64,000 nucleotides of DNA from Bacillus sp. USDA818B3_A (GTDB lineage Bacteria > Bacillota > Bacilli > Bacillales > Cytobacillaceae). Positions 1 to 8,997 of this stretch are shown here, piece by piece (position 1 is the stretch's first letter; every line of letters begins with the position of its first letter). The translations under genes and the position numbers were made by a program. The stretch covers positions 30,145-94,144 of the forward strand of contig NZ_JAABNN010000003.1 in assembly GCF_009928415.1 (NCBI RefSeq), given 5' to 3'. The notes beneath the pieces are model-generated. The model made no database searches, had not been told where the DNA came from, and saw only the letters and a program-made list of their open reading frames with translations.

Positions 1-235
1 TGAGACTCCTCCTCATCTGCTGTAGCTCCAAAGTTCTCCCGACTTCAGGGGTTGAGACTCCTCCTCATCTGCTGTAGCTCCTAAGTTCTTCCGGCTTCAG
101 GGGTTGAGACTCCTCCTCATCTGCTGTAGCTCCAAAGTTCTCCCGACTTCAGGGGTTGAAGCTCCGACTCTCTGTCGTAGCTTCAATGGTCTTTCCTCTT
201 CAGAGCTTGAGACTCGACCTTATCTGGCAAAGCTT
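1..235. repeat. 52-bp tandem repeat array, left edge
   Basis: Three near-identical 52-bp units start at 1, 53 and 105, each beginning TGAGACTCCTCCTCATCTGC and ending in CTTCAGGGGT. A degenerate fourth copy starts at 157 and a fragment of a fifth at about 208. Unit 2 differs from 1 and 3 at a few bases. The period is not a multiple of three and all frames contain stops, so this is not coding. The array may continue beyond the left edge. The remainder up to about 310 shows no gene. Confidence 0.9.
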
Positions 236-312
236 GTTTCATTTTTCTAAGGTCATACGAAAAAGATACCAAGACGAAAATAGTTATGCAGGTTGTTAAA
301 CCAGCATAAATT

Positions 313-345
313 AAAAAAAAGGCCTGAACGATTGGCCTTTTTTAT
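313..345 (-). terminator. Rho-independent terminator of the yitT-like gene
   Basis: GGCC...GGCC hairpin extended by A and T runs on both sides; the minus-strand reading gives a U-rich tail just after the stop at 349. Confidence 0.8.
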
Positions 346-348
346 GGA

Positions 349-1164
349 TTAAAAATGATTTTTTCTATGAAACAAACCCATTACTTCAATGGTTTCCGTT
401 ATATTTACAAAAGCACACGGATCCACCTCTACAATAAGATTTTTCACTTCATTTAATTCATACCGAGTAATTACCGTTATGATAATGTTACGTTTATCAT
501 TTGAATATGCGCCTATCCCGTCCATGATAGTTAAACCTCTGTATACATTGCTAAGCAGATGTTCCTTCAACTCTTGACCTTTATCTGTGATAATCATTAA
601 GGTCAGTTTGGCATGGTCTGTATAAATAGTATCGACTACTTTTCCAGTCAAATATATAGATACTAATGTATTCAGAGCCGCATCCCAATTAAAGAGAAAC
701 CCGCTAATCACAATGACAACCGCATTCATCCCCGAAAGTAAAACACCAATAGGAAAATCCTTTTTCCGTGAGACAATCATTCCAATAATGTCAAAGCCTC
801 CAGTAGACCCAGATGAACGAAAGACAATTCCTACACCTAAACCTGTTAAGATACCTCCAAATATCGATGATAGGATCGCATCCTTCGCGATTGGAAATAA
901 AGGAACAATGTAAAGGCCAACTGAAATGATCACAACAGACAAAATGGAATTCATAATGAACTTCTTCCCAAGCATCTTATAACCAATAATGATAAGTGGA
1001 AGATTCAATAGGAAGTTTGCCAAACCTGTATTAAGCGGGGTAATCATCCCTAAGATCATTGATATTCCACTTAATCCGCTGCTCAAAACCTCGTGAGGAA
1101 TTAAAAAAAGGTTAAATGCCACCACTACAATGAGGGAACCGACAATCACTCCAATAATCTGCAT
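349..1164 (-). CDS. YitT family membrane protein (DUF161/DUF2179)
   Basis: A 271-residue integral membrane protein of the YitT family. The first about 170 residues hold several hydrophobic segments and the family signature GGFDIIG preceded by GSTGG; the C-terminal about 90 residues form the soluble DUF2179 domain (YTDHAKLTLMIIT, then RGLTIMDGIGAYS). The function of the family is not established, although some members are proposed transporters. I chose the ATG at 1164 because AGGAGG lies six bases upstream; a longer frame to 1185 lacks a ribosome site. The gene is monocistronic, divergent from the lysine permease, and ends at a strong hairpin. Family assignment is firm, function unknown. Confidence 0.9.
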   Translation of the reverse strand: MQIIGVIVGSLIVVVAFNLFLIPHEVLSSGLSGISMILGMITPLNTGLANFLLNLPLIIIGYKMLGKKFIMNSILSVVIISVGLYIVPLFPIAKDAILSSIFGGILTGLGVGIVFRSSGSTGGFDIIGMIVSRKKDFPIGVLLSGMNAVVIVISGFLFNWDAALNTLVSIYLTGKVVDTIYTDHAKLTLMIITDKGQELKEHLLSNVYRGLTIMDGIGAYSNDKRNIIITVITRYELNEVKNLIVEVDPCAFVNITETIEVMGLFHRKNHF

Positions 1165-1357
1165 GGCAATCCTCCTGCATCCCAATAATTTCTATTTTTT
1201 AATGATACTGATTCTCCAAATCAAAGTAAACTTAATAGTTTTTTTCTAATAGCATAAATAGTCTGTTTATTTAGATTTGACTGATTTTAAATCGACACAT
1301 TGACAAGATTAAGAGATCAATGATACTTTAGTAGTATATTATTTTAATAGTAAAATC

Positions 1358-1616
1358 CTCATCAAAACCGATGAGGTAGAGGTCGCGGCTTTTATTAGTA
1401 GCACGGACGAGATGTAGAGACATCCTTGACTCCGTTTGAAAGGAACAGCTGCCGAAGTGTGCTTTCTTCTCTGTAAAAGCATGCTGGGTCTGTTTTCGAA
1501 TAGGAACAGAACTGTCACGTTTGATCCTACCAAGCAAACGTGTTGAGCTATCTTTCGGAAGGTATGATGCGGGGTATTATAAATGCCATCGACTCTGCTT
1601 CGATGGCATTTTTTAT
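1358..1616 (+). promoter_or_regulatory. Lysine riboswitch (L-box) with terminator platform
   Basis: The leader carries L-box landmarks in order: GAGGTAGAGGTCGCG at 1374-1388, AGTAGCACGGACGAG, GAAAGG at 1438-1443, GCCGAAG at 1451-1457, CTGG at 1485-1488, CTGTCACG at 1511-1518 and GAGCTATC at 1546-1553, whose end can pair with the 5' GGTAG to close P1. Known lysC/yvsH-type L-boxes share these elements. It is followed by an intrinsic terminator, so lysine binding should terminate transcription before the permease. A TTGACA at 1300-1305 with a weak GATACT at 1322 may be the promoter. Confidence 0.92.
1581..1616 (+). terminator. Riboswitch-controlled terminator hairpin
   Basis: AAATGCCATCGA paired with TCGATGGCATTT around a 7-nt loop, followed directly by a T-run; it is the OFF-state hairpin of the lysine riboswitch. 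Confidence 0.9.
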
Positions 1617-1706
1617 TCCAACACTCCTTCTTGAACTAGAGTCCGCAAGCAGCCAAGCTTGTGTAAGTTAGCTTCATTCTTATTAAAAATGAAAAGGAGT
1701 CTTATT

Positions 1707-3191
1707 ATGCAATCACAAACAGCAAGACCACTAGAAGACATTAATTCTGGTAATCATACAGCTAAAAAGGATTCGAATGAATTAAAACGAAGCTTGAAGT
1801 CCCGTCATTTAACGATGATCTCACTTGGCGGAACTATTGGAACAGGGTTATTTCTTGCCAGCGGCGGCGCAATCCATTCTGCCGGTCCGGGTGGTGCTAT
1901 TCTTTCCTATCTTGTTATTGGAGTAATGGTTTACTTCTTAATGCAAAGCTTGGCAGAAATGGGCGCATATATGCCTGTGGCCGGAAGCTTTAGTACGTAT
2001 GCAACAAAATTCGTCGACCCCGCCCTCGGCTTTGCACTTGGCTGGAATTACTGGTATAACTGGGCAATTACAATTGCAGCAGAATTAGCTGCGGTAACCA
2101 TGATTATGAAATTCTGGTTCCCACATACCCCTTCAATTATATGGAGTGCTATTTTCTTAGTAATTATGTTCCTATTAAACTATCTTTCAGTAAAAGGATT
2201 TGGGGAAGCGGAGTATTGGTTCTCACTTATAAAAGTAGTTACAGTCATTATTTTTATTGTCACAGGTACATTAATGATTTTCGGCATCATGGGAGACCAG
2301 GCAATTGGCTTTAAAAACTTCACAGTCGGTGATGCTCCATTCCATGGTGGATTTATGGCGATGCTCGGTATTTTTATGGCAGCCGGTTTCTCTTTTCAAG
2401 GAACTGAATTGTTAGGTGTTGCAGCAGGTGAAACTGATGATCCTGGTAAATCAATCCCTCGTGCGGTTAAATCTGTTTTTTGGCGTATTCTCTTATTTTA
2501 TGTATTAGCGATATTAGTCATTGGTCTACTGATTCCTTACACCAATGAAAACTTGGCAAATGGTGACGTTTCTGTCAGCCCATTCACACTTATTTTTCAA
2601 AAAGCAGGTATTGCATTTGCTGCTTCTGTAATGAATGCAGTTATCTTAACAGCCGTTCTTTCGGCTGGTAACTCAGGAATGTATGCATCAACACGTATGC
2701 TTTGGGATTTAGCACGTCAAGGAAAGGCTCCTAAATTCCTTGGTAAGCTTAATAAAAATGGCGTTCCGGTTAATGCTTTAATCGTAACAACCTTAGTTGG
2801 AACCCTTGCATTTCTTGCCTCCTTCTTTGGTGATGGTACTGTTTATGTTTGGTTATTAAATGCATCCGGTATGTCAGGATTTATTGCATGGCTTGGAATT
2901 GCCATCTGTCATTATCGCTTCCGCAGAGCTTATGTAGCACAAGGAAAAGACCTTAACTTATTACCGTTTAAATCAAAGCTTTTCCCATTTGGCCCGATAT
3001 TTGCCTTTGCAGTTTGTGCATTTGTAGTACTTGGACAAAATTATTCCGCCTTTATGGGTGACCACATCGACTGGAATGGTTTATTAGTATCTTACATCGG
3101 CTTACCTTTATTCCTTATTTTATGGCTGGGATACAAATTCACTAAAAAGACTAAAGTTACACCTTTAGCAAAGTGTGATTTAGAGGTATAA
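1707..3191 (+). CDS. lysP: Lysine permease, APC superfamily (AAT type)
   Basis: A 494-residue amino acid:cation symporter with about 12 hydrophobic segments. The N-terminus is hydrophilic and then reads SRHLTMISLGGTIGTGLF, the helix-1 signature of the amino acid transporter (AAT) subfamily that includes LysP; GFSFQGTELLGVAAGE is the helix-6 region. The ATG at 1707 was chosen because AAGGAG sits seven bases upstream; earlier in-frame starts lack a ribosome site. The specific substrate call rests on the lysine riboswitch directly upstream, which controls lysine uptake or synthesis genes in Firmicutes. The gene ends in a terminator and forms a single-gene unit. Confidence 0.9.
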   Translation: MQSQTARPLEDINSGNHTAKKDSNELKRSLKSRHLTMISLGGTIGTGLFLASGGAIHSAGPGGAILSYLVIGVMVYFLMQSLAEMGAYMPVAGSFSTYATKFVDPALGFALGWNYWYNWAITIAAELAAVTMIMKFWFPHTPSIIWSAIFLVIMFLLNYLSVKGFGEAEYWFSLIKVVTVIIFIVTGTLMIFGIMGDQAIGFKNFTVGDAPFHGGFMAMLGIFMAAGFSFQGTELLGVAAGETDDPGKSIPRAVKSVFWRILLFYVLAILVIGLLIPYTNENLANGDVSVSPFTLIFQKAGIAFAASVMNAVILTAVLSAGNSGMYASTRMLWDLARQGKAPKFLGKLNKNGVPVNALIVTTLVGTLAFLASFFGDGTVYVWLLNASGMSGFIAWLGIAICHYRFRRAYVAQGKDLNLLPFKSKLFPFGPIFAFAVCAFVVLGQNYSAFMGDHIDWNGLLVSYIGLPLFLILWLGYKFTKKTKVTPLAKCDLEV

Positions 3192-3202
3192 AATACAGCA
3201 AA

Positions 3203-3232
3203 AAAACAGACTTGAAACAAGTCTGTTTTTTT
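3203..3232. terminator. Bidirectional terminator between lysP and a small regulator
   Basis: AAACAGACTTG/CAAGTCTGTTT stem with a 3-nt loop, flanked by A- and T-runs, lying between two convergent genes. Confidence 0.85.
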
Positions 3233-3257
3233 AATACCTTTTAATAATAACCGTGCT

Positions 3258-3476
3258 CTACTTCTCGTCTGTTGACCAGACATATAAGTCTTCAATCTGG
3301 CAATTTAATTCCTTTGAAATGGTCATTGCAGAATTAAGGCTCATTACCTTTTTAGACAAGTAGTTGTCAAGTTGACTTTTAGGAATGTTTGTATTTCTTT
3401 CTAATCCATCAAGAGTCATACCATTTTTTGATAATAACTCTTTGAGGTTACTTCTTTTCGCTTTATAATTTGTCAA
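3258..3476 (-). CDS. Small XRE-type helix-turn-helix regulator
   Basis: About 72 residues, nearly all a Cro/CI-type DNA-binding fold: LKELLSKNGMTLDGLERNTN forms helices 1-2, and IPKSQLDNYLSKK the recognition helix, followed by MTISKELNCQIEDLYVW, typical of short YozG/HigA-like XRE regulators. No effector domain is present. The start is uncertain: GAGGTG precedes both a GTG at 3485 with no spacer and a TTG at 3476 with normal spacing, so I favour the TTG. The gene is convergent with lysP and nothing in the sequence identifies its targets. Confidence 0.8.
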   Translation of the reverse strand: MTNYKAKRSNLKELLSKNGMTLDGLERNTNIPKSQLDNYLSKKVMSLNSAMTISKELNCQIEDLYVWSTDEK

Positions 3477-3623
3477 AAATGACACCTCACTTTAGTAAAG
3501 CATACCATAGTTGCATTATAATGGAAAGGAGTACAGCCTTGATTATTCTTTTTGTTGATTCCATATCCTATTAGATAGCATCTTTGTGTTATACTTAATG
3601 AGGAATCATAAAGGGGTGTGGAA

Positions 3624-3797
3624 ATGAAAGGCACAAATAACCTATACACTACTGGTCAAAATGTTAATATTATTGAAACAGGTGAAGTTGTCACGATTCT
3701 TAAATGGCAATATGTGAAAAATATGAAGCGGTATTCTTATATTGTTAAAGAACACCCTAGTACATTTTATTTTGAAGAAGAACTGCAAAATATATAA
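3624..3797 (+). CDS. Small hypothetical protein, 57 aa
   Basis: An ATG at 3624 preceded by AAGGGGTG opens a 57-codon frame ending at 3797 in front of a bidirectional terminator. The protein is soluble and basic/acidic mixed, with KGTNNLYTTGQNVN at the start and HPSTFYFEEELQNI at the end; the middle (GEVVTILKWQYVKN) looks like a small beta-barrel strand pattern. I do not recognise a family. The ribosome site, TATACT-like element just upstream (TTATACTTAATG) and dedicated terminator argue that it is expressed. Confidence 0.6.
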   Translation: MKGTNNLYTTGQNVNIIETGEVVTILKWQYVKNMKRYSYIVKEHPSTFYFEEELQNI

Positions 3798-3815
3798 AAT
3801 AAAGAGTACACAAAG

Positions 3816-3845
3816 AAAAAGAAGATCCCGCGGATCTTCTTTTTA
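3816..3845. terminator. Bidirectional terminator, asnS / 57-aa gene
   Basis: GAAGATCC-CGC-GGATCTTC stem with A-run on the left and T-run on the right, between convergent genes. Confidence 0.85.
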
Positions 3846-3854
3846 CTTTTATGA

Positions 3855-5246
3855 TTAAAATTCAGCATTACCTGTTGTTCTTGGGAAAGGAATAACATCT
3901 CTAATATTAGACATGCCTGTCAAGTACATGATTAAGCGTTCAAAGCCAAGGCCATAACCCGAGTGCTTGGTTCCGCCATATTTTCTTAGTTCCAGGTACC
4001 ACCAATAATCTTCTTCATTCATTCCTAGCTCTTTGATTTTTTCAGTTAAAATCTCTTCACGTTCTTCACGCTGACTTCCACCGATTAATTCCCCAATTCC
4101 TGGTACAAGTAAATCTGTTGCCGCAACTGTTTTGTCGTCTTCATTTAAACGCATATAAAAGGCTTTGATTTCTTTTGGATAGTCTGTCACAAATACAGGG
4201 CGTTCAAAGATTTTCTCACACAAATAACGTTCGTGCTCGGTTTGCAGATCAAGTCCCCATTCAACTGGATAGGCAAATTTTTCTCCAGATCTCTTCAATA
4301 ACTCAATAGCTTCTGTGTAAGTAACACGACCAAAATCTGCTGTATTTGCCTGATTCAATCGATCTAACAATCCTTTTTCAATAAAACTGTTAAAGAAGTT
4401 CATTTCTTCCGGAGCTTGTTCCAATACATAACTTATTACGTATTTTACCATTTCTTCAGCTAAGTCCATGATATCTGGCAGCTCTGCAAATGCAAGCTCA
4501 GGCTCAATCATCCAAAATTCAGCCGCATGTCTCGCTGTATTGGAATTTTCCGCTCTAAATGTCGGCCCGAAGGTATAAACATTTCTAAATGCCAGGGCAA
4601 ACGCCTCACCTGAAAGCTGACCGCTAACAGTAAGATTGGTTTCTTTATTAAAGAAGTCTTTTGTTACATCTGTTTTTCCTTCTTCGTTCTTTGGAAGATT
4701 GTCCATATCCAATGTGGTTACACGGAACATTTCACCTGCACCTTCCGTGTCACTGCCCGTAATAATTGGTGAATGGACATAAACAAATCCTTTATCTTGG
4801 AAAAATTTATGAATGGCGTAGGATGCTAATGATCTAACCCGGAAAACAGCTGAGAATGTATTCGTTCTTGGACGCAGATGGGCAATTGTTCTTAAATACT
4901 CGAAAGAATGCTTTTTCTTTTGGAGCGGATAATCTACATTAGAGATTCCCTCAACCACAATTTCAGTTGCCTTTATTTCAAAAGGCTGTTTTGCTTGAGG
5001 TGTATGAATAAAGTCTCCCGTTACTTTAATAGAAGAACTGATTGGAAGCTTTGAAATTTCCTTAAAGTTACTTAATGCCTCGTCAAATACAATCTGTACT
5101 CCTTTAAAAAAGCTTCCATCATTTAATTCAATGAATCCAAAAGTTTTAGAATCACGGATCGTCCGAATCCATCCTGATAATTGCACCTTTTGATCAATAT
5201 AGCTATCTGTATTTCTGTACAAATCTTTTATTAGGGTCTGTTTCAT
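3855..5246 (-). CDS. asnS: Asparagine--tRNA ligase
   Basis: A 463-residue class IIb aminoacyl-tRNA synthetase that charges tRNA-Asn. The N-terminal about 110 residues are the OB-fold anticodon-binding domain ([22 protein letters not shown]). The catalytic core has motif 2 around [11 protein letters not shown] and motif 3 in [15 protein letters not shown]. The [10 protein letters not shown] stretch and the [12 protein letters not shown] region are typical of AsnS rather than AspS, and the length matches bacterial AsnS. GGAGGAAGAAG lies directly before the ATG. The gene is transcribed alone here, and a terminator-like hairpin lies in its leader. Confidence 0.97.
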   Translation of the reverse strand: MKQTLIKDLYRNTDSYIDQKVQLSGWIRTIRDSKTFGFIELNDGSFFKGVQIVFDEALSNFKEISKLPISSSIKVTGDFIHTPQAKQPFEIKATEIVVEGISNVDYPLQKKKHSFEYLRTIAHLRPRTNTFSAVFRVRSLASYAIHKFFQDKGFVYVHSPIITGSDTEGAGEMFRVTTLDMDNLPKNEEGKTDVTKDFFNKETNLTVSGQLSGEAFALAFRNVYTFGPTFRAENSNTARHAAEFWMIEPELAFAELPDIMDLAEEMVKYVISYVLEQAPEEMNFFNSFIEKGLLDRLNQANTADFGRVTYTEAIELLKRSGEKFAYPVEWGLDLQTEHERYLCEKIFERPVFVTDYPKEIKAFYMRLNEDDKTVAATDLLVPGIGELIGGSQREEREEILTEKIKELGMNEEDYWWYLELRKYGGTKHSGYGLGFERLIMYLTGMSNIRDVIPFPRTTGNAEF

Positions 5247-5311
5247 TCTTCTTCCTCCTAATTCGTATGTAAAAGGTTTAGTTAATAGCCAGTTATATAT
5301 CCAGAAGAATA

Positions 5312-5345
5312 ATAAAAAACCTCTCCTCCCAAAGGGACGAAAGGT
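5312..5345 (-). promoter_or_regulatory. Attenuator-like hairpin in the asnS leader
   Basis: On the minus strand CCTTTCGTCCC-TTT-GGGAGGAGAGG is followed by a six-T run, 66 bases before the asnS start. This resembles the terminator half of T-box leaders on aminoacyl-tRNA synthetase genes. I could not find the conserved AGGGTGGnACC T-box upstream, so it may be a degenerate T-box or an ordinary terminator. Confidence 0.5.
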
Positions 5346-5606
5346 AGAATCCTGACTAACATCATTTATCTTTTATCCCTTCAATATTATACAAAATACC
5401 ACATCCTTTAAGCAATATCCAACAAATTATTCATTATATTAGAAAATTAAATGATTTTCCTGAAAACCTTTACAATACCTTTCAACTTTTTCCTGCATTT
5501 CTCAACACTAATTTTTTACAATTCTCAAGCTTTATAGAAGGATTTATTTAAACTAAGAGCGAATAACTATGCTATAAAAACAGAATTTATGTTTGGAGGG
5601 TACAAG
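5346..5606. other. AT-rich intergenic region between divergent genes
   Basis: Between the asnS leader hairpin and the next gene the sequence is very AT-rich. It should hold the asnS promoter and, on the plus strand, a TATGCTATAA-like -10 near 5568-5577. No RNA gene or longer ORF is visible. Confidence 0.5.
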
Positions 5607-5837
5607 ATGGACAAGGTTACCTGTATTGCTTATCTTCTTTACAATACTTCAAAGAATCCACTCATAAAAGAAAAGGCCATTCAACTATTGAATGGCGACG
5701 TGTCTATCCATGAACTAAAGAAGGATCCATTATTTAAGACCCATTTAGTGATGGCTGAATCATTAATAAGAAAAAACAAAATTGATAAGGCGCAGGTCAA
5801 TGGCTTTGTAGATGAGTTTATGGTTGTCGAAGTTTAA
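5607..5837 (+). CDS. Small hypothetical protein, 76 aa
   Basis: A 76-residue soluble protein starting MDKVTCIAYLLYNTSKN. The ATG at 5607 is preceded by GGAGGGTACAAG; the in-frame ATG at 5589 lies upstream of that site and is not used. The sequence looks all-helical (KEKAIQLLNGDVSIHELKK, LVMAESLIRKNKID). I do not recognise a domain. It faces the GNAT gene convergently with a 14-bp gap and no clear terminator between them. Confidence 0.65.
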   Translation: MDKVTCIAYLLYNTSKNPLIKEKAIQLLNGDVSIHELKKDPLFKTHLVMAESLIRKNKIDKAQVNGFVDEFMVVEV

Positions 5838-5851
5838 TCATAGGCAAGAAA

Positions 5852-6316
5852 TTAGATTTGTTTTTCATAACATAATATACCACTTCCATTTTGAGCACTA
5901 GATGTTATATAATAGACAAACCCTAAAGATTCCCAAAAGTGCTGTGCTTTTGTGTTCTCTTGTAAGATGCCTAACCGAATTTTATTCAACCCTCTACTCC
6001 GCATCGCACTTTCATATTGCTCATATGCCTGTGTCCCAAAACCATATCCCTGATAATCACTGTGTATCATTAATAATCCGAGCCAAGGAAAAGAATCTTT
6101 CGGATTTTCAAGTATGTAATCTATCACTCCAATGTAAGTATCGTCAAGCTTAATAAAGCTTGAGATTGTCTCTGGATTCATAAATTCCTTTTCCATTTCT
6201 GTTAGTGAACGGGTTTCAATCCCGTTTTCCATTAGATTATATGGACGATTCGAATTAGTTATTTCGAGGGCGATATATAATGACTCTTTATTTATTTCTT
6301 CAAAGCCGATCGACAT
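5852..6316 (-). CDS. GNAT family N-acetyltransferase
   Basis: A 154-residue single-domain GCN5-related acetyltransferase, which would move an acetyl group from acetyl-CoA to an unknown amine. Motif A is visible as GLLMIHSDYQGYGFGTQAY (Q/RxxGxG/A type, here QGYGFG), and motif B as the LGILQENTKAQHFWESLGF region, with the conserved N-x-x-A-x-x-F-W pattern. GGGAGAG lies before the ATG at 6316; the longer frame to 6373 has no ribosome site. The substrate cannot be read from sequence. Confidence 0.9.
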   Translation of the reverse strand: MSIGFEEINKESLYIALEITNSNRPYNLMENGIETRSLTEMEKEFMNPETISSFIKLDDTYIGVIDYILENPKDSFPWLGLLMIHSDYQGYGFGTQAYEQYESAMRSRGLNKIRLGILQENTKAQHFWESLGFVYYITSSAQNGSGILCYEKQI

Positions 6317-6404
6317 ACTGTTCTCTCCCTTAGATAGTATGTTTAATATTATACCAATTCCCACATCTAACATTAATTATTTATTTAAAAGAAAGGTGAT
6401 ATAA

Positions 6405-6539
6405 ATGGTACAAGTAGACATTACTGTTACTTTAGAAGGAAAAAGCTATTTGACGAATGTGATCGCACATCGTGAAACTTCTGAAGATGAAATCTTCCGT
6501 CTTGCGATGGAACAAGTTCAAAAGCAATGGAAAAAATAA
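6405..6539 (+). CDS. BA3454-like small stress-response protein, 44 aa
   Basis: A 44-codon gene with AAAGGTG eight bases before the ATG, ending at a strong terminator. The protein (VDITVTLEGKSYLTNVIAH, then LAMEQVQKQWKK) matches my memory of the BA3454 family of tiny Bacillus stress proteins in length and in the beta-strand then amphipathic-helix layout. The family call is from memory, and the molecular role is unknown. It is divergent from the GNAT gene and convergent with helD. Confidence 0.65.
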   Translation: MVQVDITVTLEGKSYLTNVIAHRETSEDEIFRLAMEQVQKQWKK

Positions 6540-6546
6540 TAGATTA

Positions 6547-6591
6547 AAAAGCGGCAGGATTGATGAGAAGCTCCCTGCCGCTTTTATTTTT
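6547..6591. terminator. Bidirectional terminator, BA3454-like / helD
   Basis: AAAAGCGGCAGG ... CCTGCCGCTTTT stem with a loop of about 14 nt and T-rich tails in both directions. Confidence 0.85.
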
Positions 6592-6592
6592 A

Positions 6593-8920
6593 TTAAACCA
6601 TTTCATACAAATTTTTACTTACATCACTCATCAGTGGACTAATTTCTTTAGTAGCAAACATATGCAGAACATGCATCGGGCGTGTACAAACGGTATAAAA
6701 TAATTTTCGTTCACTCTCCGTTTGATAACAGGAACAATCGTGAAGGATTACCGCATCAAATTCAATTCCTTTTGCCAGGTAGGAAGGGATGACATTAATT
6801 CCCTTTTCATAGGAGACCGTGCCCTTTTCAATAAGATGAAGCGGTATATTATTGACTTTAAGTTCCTCGAACAAGGCTTTACTCTCGGATTCTGTCCGAC
6901 AAATAACGGCAATAGTTTGGTGTCCATCTGCTCTCAACTCTTTGATCTTTTCAAAGATTTCATCATTTAATTTTGATTGCCTAACCTGTTTTACTGTAGG
7001 CTTTTTACCCCTGCGGTTAAAGGGTTCAATTTGGTTCCCGCCCACAATCAGCGCACGTGAAAATTCGACAATTTCCCTCGTTGAACGATAAGTCTTGGTT
7101 AGAGTAAAAGTTTCAATTTCCTCATCTTGAACATTTAAATCAGTTAAAACGGTCTCAGCACCCGTCGCTCCAGAAAAAATGGCTTGATTAAAATCCCCTA
7201 GCAGTGTCATCTTACTGTATGGAAAAAGCCGTTGGATAAAAGCAAACTGAAAAGGGGTATAATCCTGGGCTTCATCAATAAAAATATGGCGAATCGCTGT
7301 ATTATTTTTTCGTCCCTCCAATAAATCCTGCAGATAAACGAGCGGTGTTGCATCTTCATAGGGAATAAATTTATCTTGGACTTGATCAATGGTCTGCTGA
7401 CATATATCTGGCCAATTTTTCGGAACAGCTTTAGCAGGCTGCTCATCTTTCTTAAACAATTGCAGATAAATTTTTGTGAGATCAATAAATTTCAGATTTT
7501 TCACTCTGACAAATAAGGGTTTGAATTTTTCCTTCACTACCATTTCCGCAAGCAGCTTTTGTTCCATTTCAAAATCATCGAAGGTATGTTCGGTAAATTG
7601 ATTTTTCTCTTGAAGCTTTTTAAAAGCCTCCATATAGTCCTCTTTTTCAAGGTATTGAACCTCTTCCTCTACCCAGCTGCGAGAACGTTCCCGTTTAACT
7701 GCTCGCTTTAACTCTTTTAACAACCAATCCTTTACAAGCTGAATTCGATTCGGAATTGAATAACTGCTATCGAGCCCATAGAAATATTCACTAATTTCCC
7801 TCTTTGAAATAATAACATCGCCTCGAAAGGATAGATCTTTAAAGATTAATCCACGAGAAGATAGTTTAGCAGCATAATGATCAATCATGTTTCTAAAGTT
7901 TAAACTTGCTTTAAAACGGATTGCATCAAGTCTAATCTGATCATTCTCCATTCCCGTTTCCTCAAGCAAATACTCCATTTGTGAAAAAGGATCTTCCACA
8001 TCGAAGGCTCTGCCCAATCGCTCAGTTAAATATTCTTGGAAGGTGGACTGCTGCATATTATCTTCTCCAAGTTCGGGTAATACAGTTGAAACATAGCTAT
8101 TAAAAAGAGGGTTTGGCGAAAAGAGCATTATATTCTCGGCATTTAAAGTACCTCGATAGCGATATAGCAAATAAGCTACACGCTGGAGTGCTGCAGAAGT
8201 TTTCCCACTTCCCGCTGCTCCCTGAACGATTAGTATTTTGCTGCGTTCATTCCGGATGATTTCATTTTGTTCCCGTTGAATAGTGGCTACAATACTTTTC
8301 ATTTGTGTATTTGCATTGTTACCCAATACCTCTTGGAGTATTTCATCACCGATTGTAACTCCCGTATCAAACATTGCTTTAATGTCTGAGTCCCGAATGA
8401 TGAATTGGCGTTTTAAGGTCATTTCTCCTTCTATGGTTCCTTCAGGTATTTTATATTGGGCATAGCCTGGAGAGTAGTCATAATAAAGGCTGGAAATTGG
8501 AGCACGCCAATCATAGATTAAAAAGTTTTCCTCCTTCTCATCCATTAATGAAGAAATGCCCAAGTAGACTTGATCCACTCCATTCTCGCCCTCTTCAAGA
8601 AAATCTATCCGGCCAAAATAAGGGGAATATTTCAATCGGGAGAGTGTCTTTAAATTTTTATCCATGTGCTTATAAGTACGTTCACGTTCTGAAAGAAATT
8701 CGGCCTGCTGCTTAATACTTGCTGCAGTTTCGATTACATCATCTGGTTCATCGGTATTAACCGTTACATCTTCCCAAAAGCTCTTGCGAATTTCGAGAAC
8801 ATCTGATCGAACAGTACCAGTATTTTTCTGCAGACTTTTTATTTTTTGATCAATTACCTTCGTAACCAGTCCTATTCTTTCCTGCTCTTCTCGTAAGTCC
8901 TTACTTTGTATTTCACTCAT
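6593..8920 (-). CDS. helD: RNA polymerase recycling ATPase HelD
   Basis: A 775-residue superfamily 1 helicase-like ATPase, almost exactly the length of B. subtilis HelD (YvgS), which removes stalled RNA polymerase from DNA or RNA. The N-terminal about 100 residues are a charged coiled coil (the arm entering the secondary channel). Walker A is GAAGSGKTSAALQR near residue 235, Walker B FIDEAQDYTPFQ near 545, motif III LLGDFNQAI, and motif IV TKTYRSTREIVEFS. GGAGTG precedes the ATG. It is a single-gene unit. Classic UvrD/PcrA helicases lack this N-terminal arm, so HelD is the better call. Confidence 0.92.
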   Translation of the reverse strand: MSEIQSKDLREEQERIGLVTKVIDQKIKSLQKNTGTVRSDVLEIRKSFWEDVTVNTDEPDDVIETAASIKQQAEFLSERERTYKHMDKNLKTLSRLKYSPYFGRIDFLEEGENGVDQVYLGISSLMDEKEENFLIYDWRAPISSLYYDYSPGYAQYKIPEGTIEGEMTLKRQFIIRDSDIKAMFDTGVTIGDEILQEVLGNNANTQMKSIVATIQREQNEIIRNERSKILIVQGAAGSGKTSAALQRVAYLLYRYRGTLNAENIMLFSPNPLFNSYVSTVLPELGEDNMQQSTFQEYLTERLGRAFDVEDPFSQMEYLLEETGMENDQIRLDAIRFKASLNFRNMIDHYAAKLSSRGLIFKDLSFRGDVIISKREISEYFYGLDSSYSIPNRIQLVKDWLLKELKRAVKRERSRSWVEEEVQYLEKEDYMEAFKKLQEKNQFTEHTFDDFEMEQKLLAEMVVKEKFKPLFVRVKNLKFIDLTKIYLQLFKKDEQPAKAVPKNWPDICQQTIDQVQDKFIPYEDATPLVYLQDLLEGRKNNTAIRHIFIDEAQDYTPFQFAFIQRLFPYSKMTLLGDFNQAIFSGATGAETVLTDLNVQDEEIETFTLTKTYRSTREIVEFSRALIVGGNQIEPFNRRGKKPTVKQVRQSKLNDEIFEKIKELRADGHQTIAVICRTESESKALFEELKVNNIPLHLIEKGTVSYEKGINVIPSYLAKGIEFDAVILHDCSCYQTESERKLFYTVCTRPMHVLHMFATKEISPLMSDVSKNLYEMV

Positions 8921-8997
8921 TTAACCACTCCCCGATAATATATGATTTCGATCACTTGACAACACATATCAATATATGTTAATGTTATAATAGGGTT

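Noticed and set aside
1328..1537. Two open frames on the minus strand
   Set aside because: They are antisense to the lysine riboswitch.
8957..8991. TTGACA with TATAAT as a sigma-A promoter
   Set aside because: The spacer is 24 bases, too long; only the extended -10 is kept as evidence.
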